In this document: positions 15,855 through 24,480 of the stretch, in pieces
How the letters are laid out: the number at the start of each line of letters is the position of its first letter
Position numbering within the stretch: position 1 is the stretch's first letter
NCBI GenBank assembly: GCA_031289415.1
Contig: JAITPN010000076.1
Location: forward strand, 1 to 55,489
Direction of reading: 5' to 3'
Length of the DNA stretch: 55,489 nucleotides
Origin: Prevotellaceae bacterium
GTDB lineage: Bacteria > Bacteroidota > Bacteroidia > Bacteroidales > UBA932
The notes under the pieces: model-generated
The model's input: the letters and a program-made list of their open reading frames with translations, nothing else
Told to the model about the DNA's origin: nothing
The model's database searches: none
Made by a program: the position numbers and the translations under genes

Positions 15855-17506
15855 AGAAAACAATTAAAACATTATTAGTAGCCGCGCTGCTTCTGGCGAC
15901 GGCTTCGTGCAGCGACGACCCCGAACTGATACCCGCATTGTCGGTGGATATAACATCCATTGAATCACCGGCGAAGGGCGGTTCATATACCTTAGGTGTA
16001 ACAAGCAACAGCGCATGGACTGTAACGAGTAGCGCCACATGGTGCACCGTAAGCCCCGCTTCGGGCGACGGCGACGGTACGTTTACCATTACCGTAGCAG
16101 CCAACTATGGTACACCCCCTCGCCCTCGCGCTGCAACCATTACCATACAAGGAAAGGGGGCAACGGAGGAAGCTGTAGTCATTTCCCAAGATCCGAAAGG
16201 TACTCCGGTGTTGAAACTTGATAAGACCAAAATTGCGGCAACAGCAAACGACAGTATGTATTCCATAGCAGTAACAAGCAACAGCGTGTGGACTGCAACG
16301 AGCGACACCTCATGGTGTACTGTAAGCCCCGCTTCGAGCGACGGCGACGGTATGCTAACCATTGCCGTAGCTGTCAATAATACGGCTACCGTACGTACGG
16401 CAACCCTTACCATACAGACAGACGATGCCGAAGCGAAGACGGTAACCGTGACCGTAACTCAAGTGTCTTCATTATGGACGCTTGTGAAAGGTACGCTCAC
16501 TATTAGCAAAGAGTGCCCCATAGATGATTATGAATATGATGGTACTCCTTGGTTCGCGCAACGCGAAAGTATCACATCGGTTATTATTAGCGAAAGTATT
16601 ACAAGAATTGGAAATAATGCTTTTAACAGCTGTAGTAATTTGGTTACTGTCATCATTCCTGAGTCCGTTACAAGTATTGGGGATAAGGCTTTCATCGGTT
16701 GCTATAAATTAACCGCTGTCACCATTCCAGAGTCCGTTACAAGTATTGGGGATTACGCTTTTTCCGGTTGTAATAAATTAACCACTGTCACCATTCCGGC
16801 ATCTGTTACAATACTTGGAGAACGCGCTTTTGGCGATTGTTATGGTTTAACCGCTATCAATGTGGATGCCGGTAATCCGAATTATGCTTCCGATGATGGA
16901 GTATTGTTTAATAAAGATAAAACTACATTAATTCTATCTCCTGGTGCAAAAAGTGGAAATTATACCATTCCTAATACTGTTACAAGTATTGAGGAACGCG
17001 CTTTTTACCCATCTCAAATAACTGCTGTTACCATTCCGGCTTCTGTTGAAAGCATTGGAGAAAGCGCTTTTGTCAGTTGCTTAAATTTAACCGCTATCAA
17101 TGTGGATGCCGGCAACTCAAACTATTCCTCCGACGGCGGAGTCTTATTTAATAAAAATAAAAGCACATTAGTTCAATATCCCGGTGCAAAAAGCGGAAAT
17201 TATACTATTCCTAATTTCGTTACAAGTATTGGATATGATGCTTTTGCCTATTGTGATAATTTAACCGCTGTGACCATTCCCGATTCTGTCACAGGTATTG
17301 GAGGGTTCGCTTTTTATGCTTGTACGAATCTTGCTGCGGTGTACGTAAGTTGGAGTAATCCAAGCGCAATAACTTTAGGATACTCTGTTTTCTCTTTTAT
17401 AAAAAGCGATGCGAAATTGTATGTGCCCGATGCAGCCTTGGCAACTTACAAAGCCAATTCAAAATGGCGGGCGTATTTTAGTACGGAAAATATAATAGGG
17501 GAATAA
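15851..17506 (+). CDS. Surface lipoprotein with two BACON domains and BspA-type leucine-rich repeats
   Basis: The 551-residue product has a lipoprotein signal ending TASC (Cys20). Two BACON domains follow at about 33-118 and 122-203, each with SNS.WT.TS...WC.VSPAS. From about 235 to 520 there is an LRR_5/BspA-like repeat region of roughly 23-residue units such as LTAVTIPESVTSIGDYAFSGC. It includes two longer inserts of the form INVDAGN.NY.SD.GVLFNK that divide the ladder. BspA-like proteins bind host or matrix proteins in related bacteria. An adhesion role is inferred. No promoter of the TAnnTTTG type is visible just upstream. Confidence 0.88.
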   Translation: MKKTIKTLLVAALLLATASCSDDPELIPALSVDITSIESPAKGGSYTLGVTSNSAWTVTSSATWCTVSPASGDGDGTFTITVAANYGTPPRPRAATITIQGKGATEEAVVISQDPKGTPVLKLDKTKIAATANDSMYSIAVTSNSVWTATSDTSWCTVSPASSDGDGMLTIAVAVNNTATVRTATLTIQTDDAEAKTVTVTVTQVSSLWTLVKGTLTISKECPIDDYEYDGTPWFAQRESITSVIISESITRIGNNAFNSCSNLVTVIIPESVTSIGDKAFIGCYKLTAVTIPESVTSIGDYAFSGCNKLTTVTIPASVTILGERAFGDCYGLTAINVDAGNPNYASDDGVLFNKDKTTLILSPGAKSGNYTIPNTVTSIEERAFYPSQITAVTIPASVESIGESAFVSCLNLTAINVDAGNSNYSSDGGVLFNKNKSTLVQYPGAKSGNYTIPNFVTSIGYDAFAYCDNLTAVTIPDSVTGIGGFAFYACTNLAAVYVSWSNPSAITLGYSVFSFIKSDAKLYVPDAALATYKANSKWRAYFSTENIIGE

Positions 17507-17529
17507 CACTTTTCCGCAGAGCGCAGTAG

Positions 17530-17664
17530 GGGAATAATTCAAATAAAATCATCAAAGCTATCGTGCGCCTGCGTGAAAGCGTGGACGGTTTTATTTTGCC
17601 TCTCTATTATGCGACATTAGCGGCGCAGAACAAAGCCATGCGGCGAGCCTTCGTAATCACTTAA
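17530..17664 (+). pseudogene. Possible gene remnant without a start codon
   Basis: A 44-codon open frame reads IKAIVRLRESVDGF followed by ILPLYYATLAAQNKAMRR and ends at a TAA within the octamer repeat. It has no start codon at its beginning and follows an in-frame TAG. The amino-acid composition looks like a real protein, but I cannot name a family. It may be a decayed gene fragment or chance. Confidence 0.2.
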
Positions 17665-17672
17665 TCACCTAA
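17651..17672. repeat. Half-copy of the GTGATTAA octamer repeat
   Basis: Two and a half 8-bp units (TAATCACT, TAATCACC, TAACCACG) match one arm of the inverted repeats at 9970-10043 and 54890-54957. The partner arm and the conserved centre are missing. Confidence 0.5.
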
Positions 17673-17745
17673 CCACGGTGGCAGCGCCGGTGCAATTTTT
17701 TTCAAAATTCCCCCCATCCATACCTAAAAATCAAATTTTATCATG

Positions 17746-17753
17746 TAAATTTG
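17746..17753 (+). promoter_or_regulatory. -7 box for the glycan cassette
   Basis: TAAATTTG, 22 bp upstream of the first cassette gene at 17776. Confidence 0.6.
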
Positions 17754-17775
17754 CATAAATTTAAAAAATGACCTG

Positions 17776-18963
17776 ATGAAATACGACATTTGTGTAATCG
17801 GCGGTAGCGGACATGTAGGTTTGCCTTTGGCTATTATGATGGCGGCAAAAGGCAAAGACGTCTGCATTTATGACATTAACGAGCAAAGTATCGCCGCTAT
17901 CCGGTCGGGCGCGATGCCTTTCGAAGAAGAAGGCGCAGAGCCTCTGTTGAGGCAGGTATTGGCAAACGGCAAGCTGCATTTCTCCACGAACCCTGAGGTC
18001 GTCTCCGAAAGCGAAACCGCCGTATTGATTATCGGCACGCCGGTAGACGAACATTTGAACCCGAACTTCAAAGTATTCAAAAAAGTGATTGACGAACTCA
18101 TCCCGTATTTTTTCGACGGACAGCTGCTGGTATTGCGCAGCACCATCTATCCGGGACTCAGCAAACGCATCAACGACTGGCTGCTCGAAGCGGGGAAAAA
18201 CCTGCACGTAGCCTTCTGCCCCGAACGCATCCTTGAAGGAAAAGCGCTCGAAGAACTCGAAACCCTGCCGCAAATCATCTCCTCGTTCTCCGACGAAGGC
18301 ATACGGCGTTCGTCGGAACTGTTCTCGCTCTTCACCGACGATTTGATTGTCGTAGAGCCGATGGAAGCCGAACTGGCGAAACTCTTTACCAACGCATGGC
18401 GCTACCTGAAATTTGCCGTCGCCAACCAATTTTACATGATTGCCAACGACTACAACCTCGACTTCTACAACATCTACCGCGCCATGACGCACAACTATGC
18501 GCGGACGAAAGACTTCCCCCGTCCGGGCTTTGCCGCAGGACCCTGCCTGTTTAAAGACACCATGCAATTAGCCGCATTCAACAACAACAATTTCCACTTG
18601 GGACACACCGCGATGCTCATCAACGAAGGGCTGCCCAACTACGTCGTGCGGTGTCTGAAAAAAGAATACACCCTCTCGGAAACCGTCGTCGGCATTTTAG
18701 GCATGGCGTTTAAAGCGGAAAGCGACGACGTCCGCGAATCCCTTTCCTATAAACTGAAAAAAATCTTGGAAATAGAAGCCAAACAAGTGCTGTGCGCCGA
18801 CCCTTACGTAAAAGACGCCTCGCTCTCGGACGAAGACACGCTGATAGCGCAAAGCCACGTCATCATCATCGCCGCACCGCACCGGCGCTATGCCACCTTG
18901 AAAGCCGACGGAAAAAAGATAGTAGACATCTGGAATATATGCAACAATGGAGGAAAAATATAA
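17776..18963 (+). CDS. Nucleotide-sugar dehydrogenase (UDP-glucose/UDP-ManNAc dehydrogenase family)
   Basis: This family oxidises the C6 alcohol of an NDP-sugar to a carboxylate in two NAD+-dependent steps. The 395-residue protein has an N-terminal Rossmann motif CVIGGSGHVGLPLAI, IIGTPVDEH, the structural FCPERILEGKAL region and the catalytic cysteine in GPCLFKDTMQL near residue 260. The C-terminal domain includes GILGMAFKAESDDVRESLSYKL. The sequence resembles WecC/TviB-like members, but the substrate is not determined. The next gene overlaps by one base (TAATG), so the two are co-translated as the start of a glycan cassette. Confidence 0.88.
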   Translation: MKYDICVIGGSGHVGLPLAIMMAAKGKDVCIYDINEQSIAAIRSGAMPFEEEGAEPLLRQVLANGKLHFSTNPEVVSESETAVLIIGTPVDEHLNPNFKVFKKVIDELIPYFFDGQLLVLRSTIYPGLSKRINDWLLEAGKNLHVAFCPERILEGKALEELETLPQIISSFSDEGIRRSSELFSLFTDDLIVVEPMEAELAKLFTNAWRYLKFAVANQFYMIANDYNLDFYNIYRAMTHNYARTKDFPRPGFAAGPCLFKDTMQLAAFNNNNFHLGHTAMLINEGLPNYVVRCLKKEYTLSETVVGILGMAFKAESDDVRESLSYKLKKILEIEAKQVLCADPYVKDASLSDEDTLIAQSHVIIIAAPHRRYATLKADGKKIVDIWNICNNGGKI

Positions 18964-19982
18964 TGAAAATCTTAGTTACAGGTTCTGCCGGATTTATTGC
19001 CGGCTATTTGGTTGACGAATTGCTGAAACACGGGCACGAAATAGTCGGCATCGACAACTACAGCAAATATGGATTTATCGAAAAAAGCTACGACCGGCAC
19101 CCGAAATATCGGATCGTGCGGGGCGACGTGAAAGACCAAGCCCTGATGCGGGAACTGATTGCCGACTGCGACCAAGTGGTGGCGATTGCCGCCATGATAG
19201 GCGGAATCACCTACTTCCACGAATACGCCTACGACCTGCTGGCTGAAAACGAACGCATCACCGCCTCGACTTTCGACGCCGCCATCTGGGCATTCAAAGA
19301 AAAACGCCTCAAGAAAATCAACGTCCTCTCCTCGTCCATGGTCTATGAAAGCGCGCTGGTTTACCCCACGCGCGAAGGCACGCAGCTCGTATGCCCGCCC
19401 CCGATGTCCACCTACGGATTCCAAAAATTAGCCTGCGAATACTTCGCCAAAGGCGCATTTGAACAACACCGACTGCCCTACACCATTATCCGCCCCTTCA
19501 ACTGCGTAGGCATAGGCGAACAACGCGCGAAGAACGAAAAAGAAATCCTCTCCGGCAACGTGAAACTGGCGATGAGCCACGTCGTCCCCGACTTGGTACA
19601 AAAAATATTGAAAGGACAAGACCCGCTGCATATTTTGGGACAGGGCGAACAAATCCGCCACTACACCTACGGCGGCGACTTGGCGCGCGGCATACGCCTC
19701 TGTATCGAACACGAAAAAGCCGTGAACAACGACTTTAACCTTTCGACCCCCACGTCGACCACCGTCAAAGAACTCGCTGCCCTGATATGGAAAAAAATCA
19801 ACGGCAACAAACCCCTGACCTTCATCAGCGACCCAGCCTACGTCTACGACGTGCAGCGGCGCATACCCTCCGTCGAAAAAGCCCGGCGCATACTCGGCTT
19901 CAGGGCTACCACCTCCCTGAGCGCCACCCTCAACGAAGTCATCCCGTGGATAAAACAACAAGTAGAAATCGGTAATATTTAA
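18963..19982 (+). CDS. NAD-dependent sugar epimerase/dehydratase (extended SDR)
   Basis: The 339-residue protein starts with the Rossmann motif VTGSAGFIAGYLVDELL. It has the catalytic Ser in VLSSSMVYES and the YxxxK pair in STYGFQKLACEYFAKG, with a C-terminal substrate domain (DFNLSTPTSTTVKELA). It acts on nucleotide sugars. Its position after a nucleotide-sugar dehydrogenase suggests it converts the uronic-acid or related NDP-sugar further. The ATG at 18963 shares a base with the upstream stop; the longer open frame inside the upstream gene is not used. Confidence 0.85.
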   Translation: MKILVTGSAGFIAGYLVDELLKHGHEIVGIDNYSKYGFIEKSYDRHPKYRIVRGDVKDQALMRELIADCDQVVAIAAMIGGITYFHEYAYDLLAENERITASTFDAAIWAFKEKRLKKINVLSSSMVYESALVYPTREGTQLVCPPPMSTYGFQKLACEYFAKGAFEQHRLPYTIIRPFNCVGIGEQRAKNEKEILSGNVKLAMSHVVPDLVQKILKGQDPLHILGQGEQIRHYTYGGDLARGIRLCIEHEKAVNNDFNLSTPTSTTVKELAALIWKKINGNKPLTFISDPAYVYDVQRRIPSVEKARRILGFRATTSLSATLNEVIPWIKQQVEIGNI

Positions 19983-19988
19983 AACCCA

Positions 19989-20708
19989 ATGAACGAACTC
20001 GCCATCGTCATACCCGTATACAACGAAGCGGAAAACATCCGCACCGCTATCGAACGGATTGAAGCCCGGCTGACCGTGCCGCACGCCATCTACCTCGTGT
20101 ACGATATGGACGGCGACACCACCCTGCCCGCCGCCCGCGCCGCCGCTGCCGACTTCCGCGCGCCTGTCGTTTTTCTAAAAAATAAATACGGACGAGGCGT
20201 CCTGAACGCCATCAAAACAGGCTTGGACGAAGCCGACGCTCCGCTCCTCATCGTAACCATGGCTGACCTCTCCGACCCGCCGGAAGTGATGAACCGCATG
20301 GTCGAAACGGCAAACGCCGAGCGCGCCGACGTCGTATGCGCCTCGCGCTACATGGCGGGTGGGCGGCAATACGGCGGTCTGCGCCTCAAAAGTCTCTTCT
20401 CGCGCCTCGCCGGCATATCGCTCCACCGCCTTACGGGCATCCCGACGCACGACATCTCGAACAGCTTCAAGCTCTACCGCCGTACGATGCTCGACGCGCT
20501 GACCATCGAAAGCCGCGGCGGATTTGAAATCGGCATGGAAATTACGGTGAAAGCCTTTATCGCAGGCTATACCGTCAGCGAAGTGCCCACCACGTGGCGC
20601 GACCGGCAAGCCGGACAGTCCCGCTTCAAACTCTGGGCGTGGTTGCCCCTGTACCTCCGCTGGTACTGGTATTGCATATCCCATAAAAGGACGCGGCATG
20701 TACGCTAA
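19989..20708 (+). CDS. Family 2 glycosyltransferase (polyprenyl-phosphate sugar transferase-like)
   Basis: The 239-residue protein has the GT-A start AIVIPVYNEAENIRTAI and a DMDGD motif. In place of the usual DxD it has VTMADLSDPPE, typical of dolichyl/undecaprenyl-phosphate mannosyl- or glucosyltransferases. SRYMAGG and the C-terminal VPTTWRDRQAGQSRFKL also fit that group. No transmembrane anchor is evident apart from a hydrophobic C-terminal segment. It probably loads a sugar onto a lipid carrier for the polytopic protein encoded downstream. It starts 6 bp after the epimerase gene. Confidence 0.85.
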   Translation: MNELAIVIPVYNEAENIRTAIERIEARLTVPHAIYLVYDMDGDTTLPAARAAAADFRAPVVFLKNKYGRGVLNAIKTGLDEADAPLLIVTMADLSDPPEVMNRMVETANAERADVVCASRYMAGGRQYGGLRLKSLFSRLAGISLHRLTGIPTHDISNSFKLYRRTMLDALTIESRGGFEIGMEITVKAFIAGYTVSEVPTTWRDRQAGQSRFKLWAWLPLYLRWYWYCISHKRTRHVR

Positions 20709-20721
20709 GCACAAATCGCCC

Positions 20722-20805
20722 CGCGCCGGAGTGCACTCCCACGTTACCGGAGCGTTCTCCCATGAGACGGTAGAGCTCTCCCATGACGCGGTGGCGTTCT
20801 CTTTT
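20722..20805. repeat. 21-bp tandem repeat array B, about 4 degenerate units
   Basis: CTCCCA or a variant recurs at 20736, 20757, 20778 and 20799, an exact 21-bp spacing. The units carry short palindromes such as GAGTGCACTC and GAGCTC. On the minus strand it reads as heptads of the type T.SWE. It separates the GT2 gene from the membrane glycosyltransferase-like gene. Confidence 0.65.
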
Positions 20806-20875
20806 CCCAATCGACCTATACCTTTATATATAAGGAAACATTATGCGAAACGATGTTCACTAAAAATTTCGGATT

Positions 20876-22591
20876 ATGACACATATTTTGATAAAATCGA
20901 ACGGCGGCGGCGGGGCGGCGTATGTCCTGTCGGCGCTTGCGGCGGCGTTGCTGTGCGCCTGTTTTATATTTTTGTACGGCGTCAACGTGCTGCATTTAGA
21001 CGAGTGGGAACTTGTGCCGCTCGTGCAGAAGATGCAGGACGGCACGCTGTCGTTCGCCGACCTGTGGGCGCAGCATAACGAACACCGCATAGCGCTGCCC
21101 GCGCTGCTCTACTTGGGGCTGGCGGCGGCTACGGGGTTCAACACCGTTGCGCCGATGTGGTGCTCGTTCGCGTTGCTGTCGGCGGCGGCGTACGTGGTCG
21201 TGCGGTACGCCGTGCGGCGGCGCGGCGTGAGCGGCGGGCGTAAAATACTTGCCGCCATATTACTGCCGTTCCTCCTCTTCAGCCTCGCGCAGTACGAAAA
21301 CCTGCTGTGGGGCTTCCAGATTACGTTCATCATGGCGCTGTGCCTCTCCATCGCGGCGTTTTATTTTCTTCACCTGATGATTCACGCGGAGGACGCAAAA
21401 CGGCGGCTGCGTTATTTTATCGCGGCGTTGGCTGCGGCTTTTGCCGCCTCCTTTTCGTCAAGCCAAGGACTGGTGTTGTGGATTACAGGCGCGGCGCTAC
21501 TCGCGTTAGCCTACCGGAAAAAATCGGCGTCATCGCCTTATTTTATAGGATGGAACGCGGCTGCCGTATGCGCATGGGCAGGCTATTTTTACCACTATGC
21601 CAAGCCCGAACGCCATCCGAGTTTAGGGTATTTATTTGACCATCCGGCGGCGTTTTTGAAATATTTTTTCTCGGCGGCGGGCAATGCGTTCGCCGGCTCG
21701 TTCAAAGCGTGGGCTGTGCCGGCGGGCGTCGTGCTCGTGCTGTTTGCGCTGGCGGCGTGCCTTATAGTTTTGAGAAGAAAGCAAACGGCGCATTTTTTCT
21801 TTCCGATGGCATTGACGCTGAACAGCCTGCTGGTGTTGGGAAGCATCGCCGTCGGGCGCGTCGGTTTGCTCGAAGCGATGCCGGAGCAGGCGTTGGCGTC
21901 GCGCTACACGTCGTTTGCGCTGTGTGCGGCGGTGGGCTTGGCGTTGCTTTGGATGGAGTTGGCGGACGCCGGCGGAAAAAAAACGGCGGTGAAAAACGCG
22001 GCGTATGCGTTTTTTATCCTCTTCTTCCTGTCGATTCCGTTGTCGGCGGCAGAAGGTTTCCATCATGGGAAAGAGATAGAAAAGCTCCGCGATTATAATG
22101 CGTATGTGTTGGAAAATAAAGACTTTCAACCGGATTATTTTCTTACCTACATGTATCCTTCGGCTGATTCGGTGCGGGCGCGTGCGCCGTTTCTCGAAGC
22201 GCGCCGCTTGAACGTGTTCCGCAAGCCGCGCTACGCCGTGCCGCCTGCGCTGTATGCCGATTCGCTGGGGCGCCGTGCCGCCGCCGTGCTGCAGATACCG
22301 GCAAAAGCGCTGCAGGTGGCGCCCGATTTTATCGTTTTGGCGCGCCCTGCCGTGCACGTCCGCTACAAGCACAGCGTGCAGGCGCTGTTTGCCGACTTCG
22401 ACGGGCAGATTTTCCCGCTGCATTACCGGACGACGCACAATACCCGCGCGGCTAATCCGTCGTCCATGTACGGCGTGTCAGCCGTGTCGAAGCATGTCTT
22501 CGCGCCGGGGATACATACCCTGACTTACAAGGCGCTGATGAACGACGGCTCGTACTGCATCGTGCCGTCAGGAATGGCGTTTGAAAGATGA
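20876..22591 (+). CDS. Polytopic membrane protein, possible GT-C glycosyltransferase
   Basis: The 571-residue protein has about 10-11 hydrophobic segments across residues 15-400, then a soluble C-terminal region of about 180 residues. After the first helix there is HLDEWELVPL, a DE motif in the first extracytoplasmic loop, as in GT-C enzymes that use lipid-linked sugars. FSLAQYENLLWGFQ follows at the fourth or fifth helix. The overall family is not securely recognised. Its position after a polyprenyl-phosphate-type GT2 supports transfer of a sugar from a lipid carrier to an envelope glycan. It is separated from the GT2 gene by array B, and TACCTTTA (one base off the -7 consensus) lies about 40 bp upstream. 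Confidence 0.65.
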   Translation: MTHILIKSNGGGGAAYVLSALAAALLCACFIFLYGVNVLHLDEWELVPLVQKMQDGTLSFADLWAQHNEHRIALPALLYLGLAAATGFNTVAPMWCSFALLSAAAYVVVRYAVRRRGVSGGRKILAAILLPFLLFSLAQYENLLWGFQITFIMALCLSIAAFYFLHLMIHAEDAKRRLRYFIAALAAAFAASFSSSQGLVLWITGAALLALAYRKKSASSPYFIGWNAAAVCAWAGYFYHYAKPERHPSLGYLFDHPAAFLKYFFSAAGNAFAGSFKAWAVPAGVVLVLFALAACLIVLRRKQTAHFFFPMALTLNSLLVLGSIAVGRVGLLEAMPEQALASRYTSFALCAAVGLALLWMELADAGGKKTAVKNAAYAFFILFFLSIPLSAAEGFHHGKEIEKLRDYNAYVLENKDFQPDYFLTYMYPSADSVRARAPFLEARRLNVFRKPRYAVPPALYADSLGRRAAAVLQIPAKALQVAPDFIVLARPAVHVRYKHSVQALFADFDGQIFPLHYRTTHNTRAANPSSMYGVSAVSKHVFAPGIHTLTYKALMNDGSYCIVPSGMAFER

Positions 22592-22655
22592 ATCGTTGAA
22601 TTGTTGAACTGTTTTTCGATGAAACAACTAAACAGTTCAACGATTCAACAGTTAA
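22591..22655. repeat. GTTGAACT-type octamer inverted repeat between convergent genes
   Basis: A 24-bp arm (22591-22614) made of units such as GTTGAATT and GTTGAACT is followed after about 17 bp by its near-complete reverse complement (about 22630-22653, three mismatches). It lies between the convergent ends of the membrane-protein gene and argS and could act as a two-way terminator. Single-arm relatives are at 44704-44736, 45842-45872, 47261-47292 and about 48253-48282. Confidence 0.65.
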
Positions 22656-22662
22656 ACATTTC

Positions 22663-24456
22663 CTACATTCTTTCGGGCACAACGATGCCCAGAATTTCCA
22701 TGCCGGTTTTGATGATGCCGGCAATTTGCTGCAAGAGGAGCAGGCGTTGGGTTTTCGCGGCTTCGTCGGGTTCGCGGAGGATGGATACGTCGTGGTAGTA
22801 TTGGTTAAATTCTTTAGCCAGTTCGTAGGTGTAGTTTGCCACGAGGGCAGGGGAGCGGGCTTCGGCGGCTTCGCGGATTACGGCGGGGAAGTTGCTCATG
22901 CGTTTTATCAGCGCGGCTTCCCGCTCGTCGGGCAAGGCGGCGGTAGCCGCCGCTTGCAAGCCTTGCTCGGCAGCCTTGCGCAGCACCGATTTGATGCGGG
23001 CATGGGTGTATTGGATGAACGGACCGGTGTTGCCGTTGAAGTCGATAGAGTCTTTCGGGTTAAAGAGCATGGTCTTGGCAGGATCTACTTTCAGGATAAA
23101 GTATTTTAGCGCGCCCAGTCCGAGGGTTTCAAACAGGCGCGCCTGCTCGTCGGGCGGCATGTTGTCGAGCTTGCCGAGTTCCTGCGAGGTTTTGCGGGCG
23201 GTGTCCACCATTTCGTCTATCAGGTCGTCGGCGTCAACCACCGTGCCTTCGCGCGATTTCATTTTGCCTTCGGGCAGTTCCACCATGCCGTACGAAAGGT
23301 GGTATATGGCGTCAGCCCATGCGTAGCCCGATTTTTTCAATATCAGCTTCAGTACTTGGAAGTGGTAGTTTTGTTCGTTGCCTACGACGTAAATCAGTTC
23401 GTCGAAGGGGTATTCCGCGTGGCGCTGCACGGCAGTTCCCAAGTCCTGCGTCATGTACACCGATGTGCCGTCGGAGCGCAGCAGCAGCTTTTGGTCTAAG
23501 CCGTCGGCGGCGAGGTCAATCCATACCGAGCCGTCGCCGCGCTTCGTGAATACGCCTTGCCGTAAGCCTTCGTCCACCATTTTTTTTCCTAACAGGTAGG
23601 TGTTCGATTCGTAATAAATTTTATCGAAAGATACGCCCAAGCGGTTGTACGTTTCGTCGAAACCCGCATATACCCAGCTGTTCATGGTGCGCCACAAGTC
23701 GGTTACTTCCTTGTCGCCTTGTTCCCATTTCCGCAGCATTTCCTGCGCTTCGGCAATGATGGGCGCTTGTTTCGCGGCGGCGTCCTTGCTCAGTTGCTTC
23801 GATTCGATAAGTTCGTGTTGCTGTTTGAGGTATTCGTCGTTAAACCGTACATAGTATTTTCCTACCAAATGGTCGCCTTTGATGCCTGTGTTTTCGGGCG
23901 TTTCGCCGCCTCCCCAATGTTTCCAAGCCAACATTGATTTGCAGATATGGATACCGCGGTCGTTTACCAAGTTTACTTTGATAACCTTGTGCCCATTGGC
24001 TTCCAATAGCTTTGCTACCGAATAGCCCAGCAGGTTGTTGCGGATATGCCCAAGGTGCAGCGGCTTGTTGGTGTTGGGCGACGAATATTCTACCATTACC
24101 GTCTTTCCTGAACTTTTATGGATGCCATACTGCGGTGTTTCCGCAATGGTTTGGAGTTTTTTGTGCCAAAATGCGGTAGTCAGTTTAATGTTCAGGAATC
24201 CTTTTACTACATTAACGGACGCCGCTTCGGGGCAGTGTTCCTGCAACCATGCGCCTATTGCTTCGCCTGTTTTTTCGGGCGACAGGCGGCTGATTTTCAG
24301 CAAAGGAAACATGACGACGGTGAAATCGCCTTCATACTCTTTGCGCGTGGTTTGTACTTGCAATGCCGCTTCTGCAGCCTGCTGTCCATACAAAGCCTGT
24401 ACCGCTTCCGCTACTTTTCCTGCAAGTATATATTCGATGTCCGAGACTTTCTCCAT
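22663..24456 (-). CDS. argS: Arginyl-tRNA synthetase
   Basis: ArgRS charges tRNA-Arg. The 597-residue protein has the N-terminal additional domain (about 1-110), the class I HIGH motif as NTNKPLHLGHIRNN near residue 130, and a KMSKS-equivalent KMKSREGTVV near residue 390. The C-terminal DALR-type anticodon-binding domain ends the protein (YTYELAKEFNQYYHDVSI). It lies 24 bp downstream of the C1 peptidase gene on the same strand and is probably co-transcribed with it. It converges on the glycan cassette across an inverted repeat. Confidence 0.97.
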   Translation of the reverse strand: MEKVSDIEYILAGKVAEAVQALYGQQAAEAALQVQTTRKEYEGDFTVVMFPLLKISRLSPEKTGEAIGAWLQEHCPEAASVNVVKGFLNIKLTTAFWHKKLQTIAETPQYGIHKSSGKTVMVEYSSPNTNKPLHLGHIRNNLLGYSVAKLLEANGHKVIKVNLVNDRGIHICKSMLAWKHWGGGETPENTGIKGDHLVGKYYVRFNDEYLKQQHELIESKQLSKDAAAKQAPIIAEAQEMLRKWEQGDKEVTDLWRTMNSWVYAGFDETYNRLGVSFDKIYYESNTYLLGKKMVDEGLRQGVFTKRGDGSVWIDLAADGLDQKLLLRSDGTSVYMTQDLGTAVQRHAEYPFDELIYVVGNEQNYHFQVLKLILKKSGYAWADAIYHLSYGMVELPEGKMKSREGTVVDADDLIDEMVDTARKTSQELGKLDNMPPDEQARLFETLGLGALKYFILKVDPAKTMLFNPKDSIDFNGNTGPFIQYTHARIKSVLRKAAEQGLQAAATAALPDEREAALIKRMSNFPAVIREAAEARSPALVANYTYELAKEFNQYYHDVSILREPDEAAKTQRLLLLQQIAGIIKTGMEILGIVVPERM

Positions 24457-24480
24457 AATCCGTTTTTTTGTTTTTCGTAA

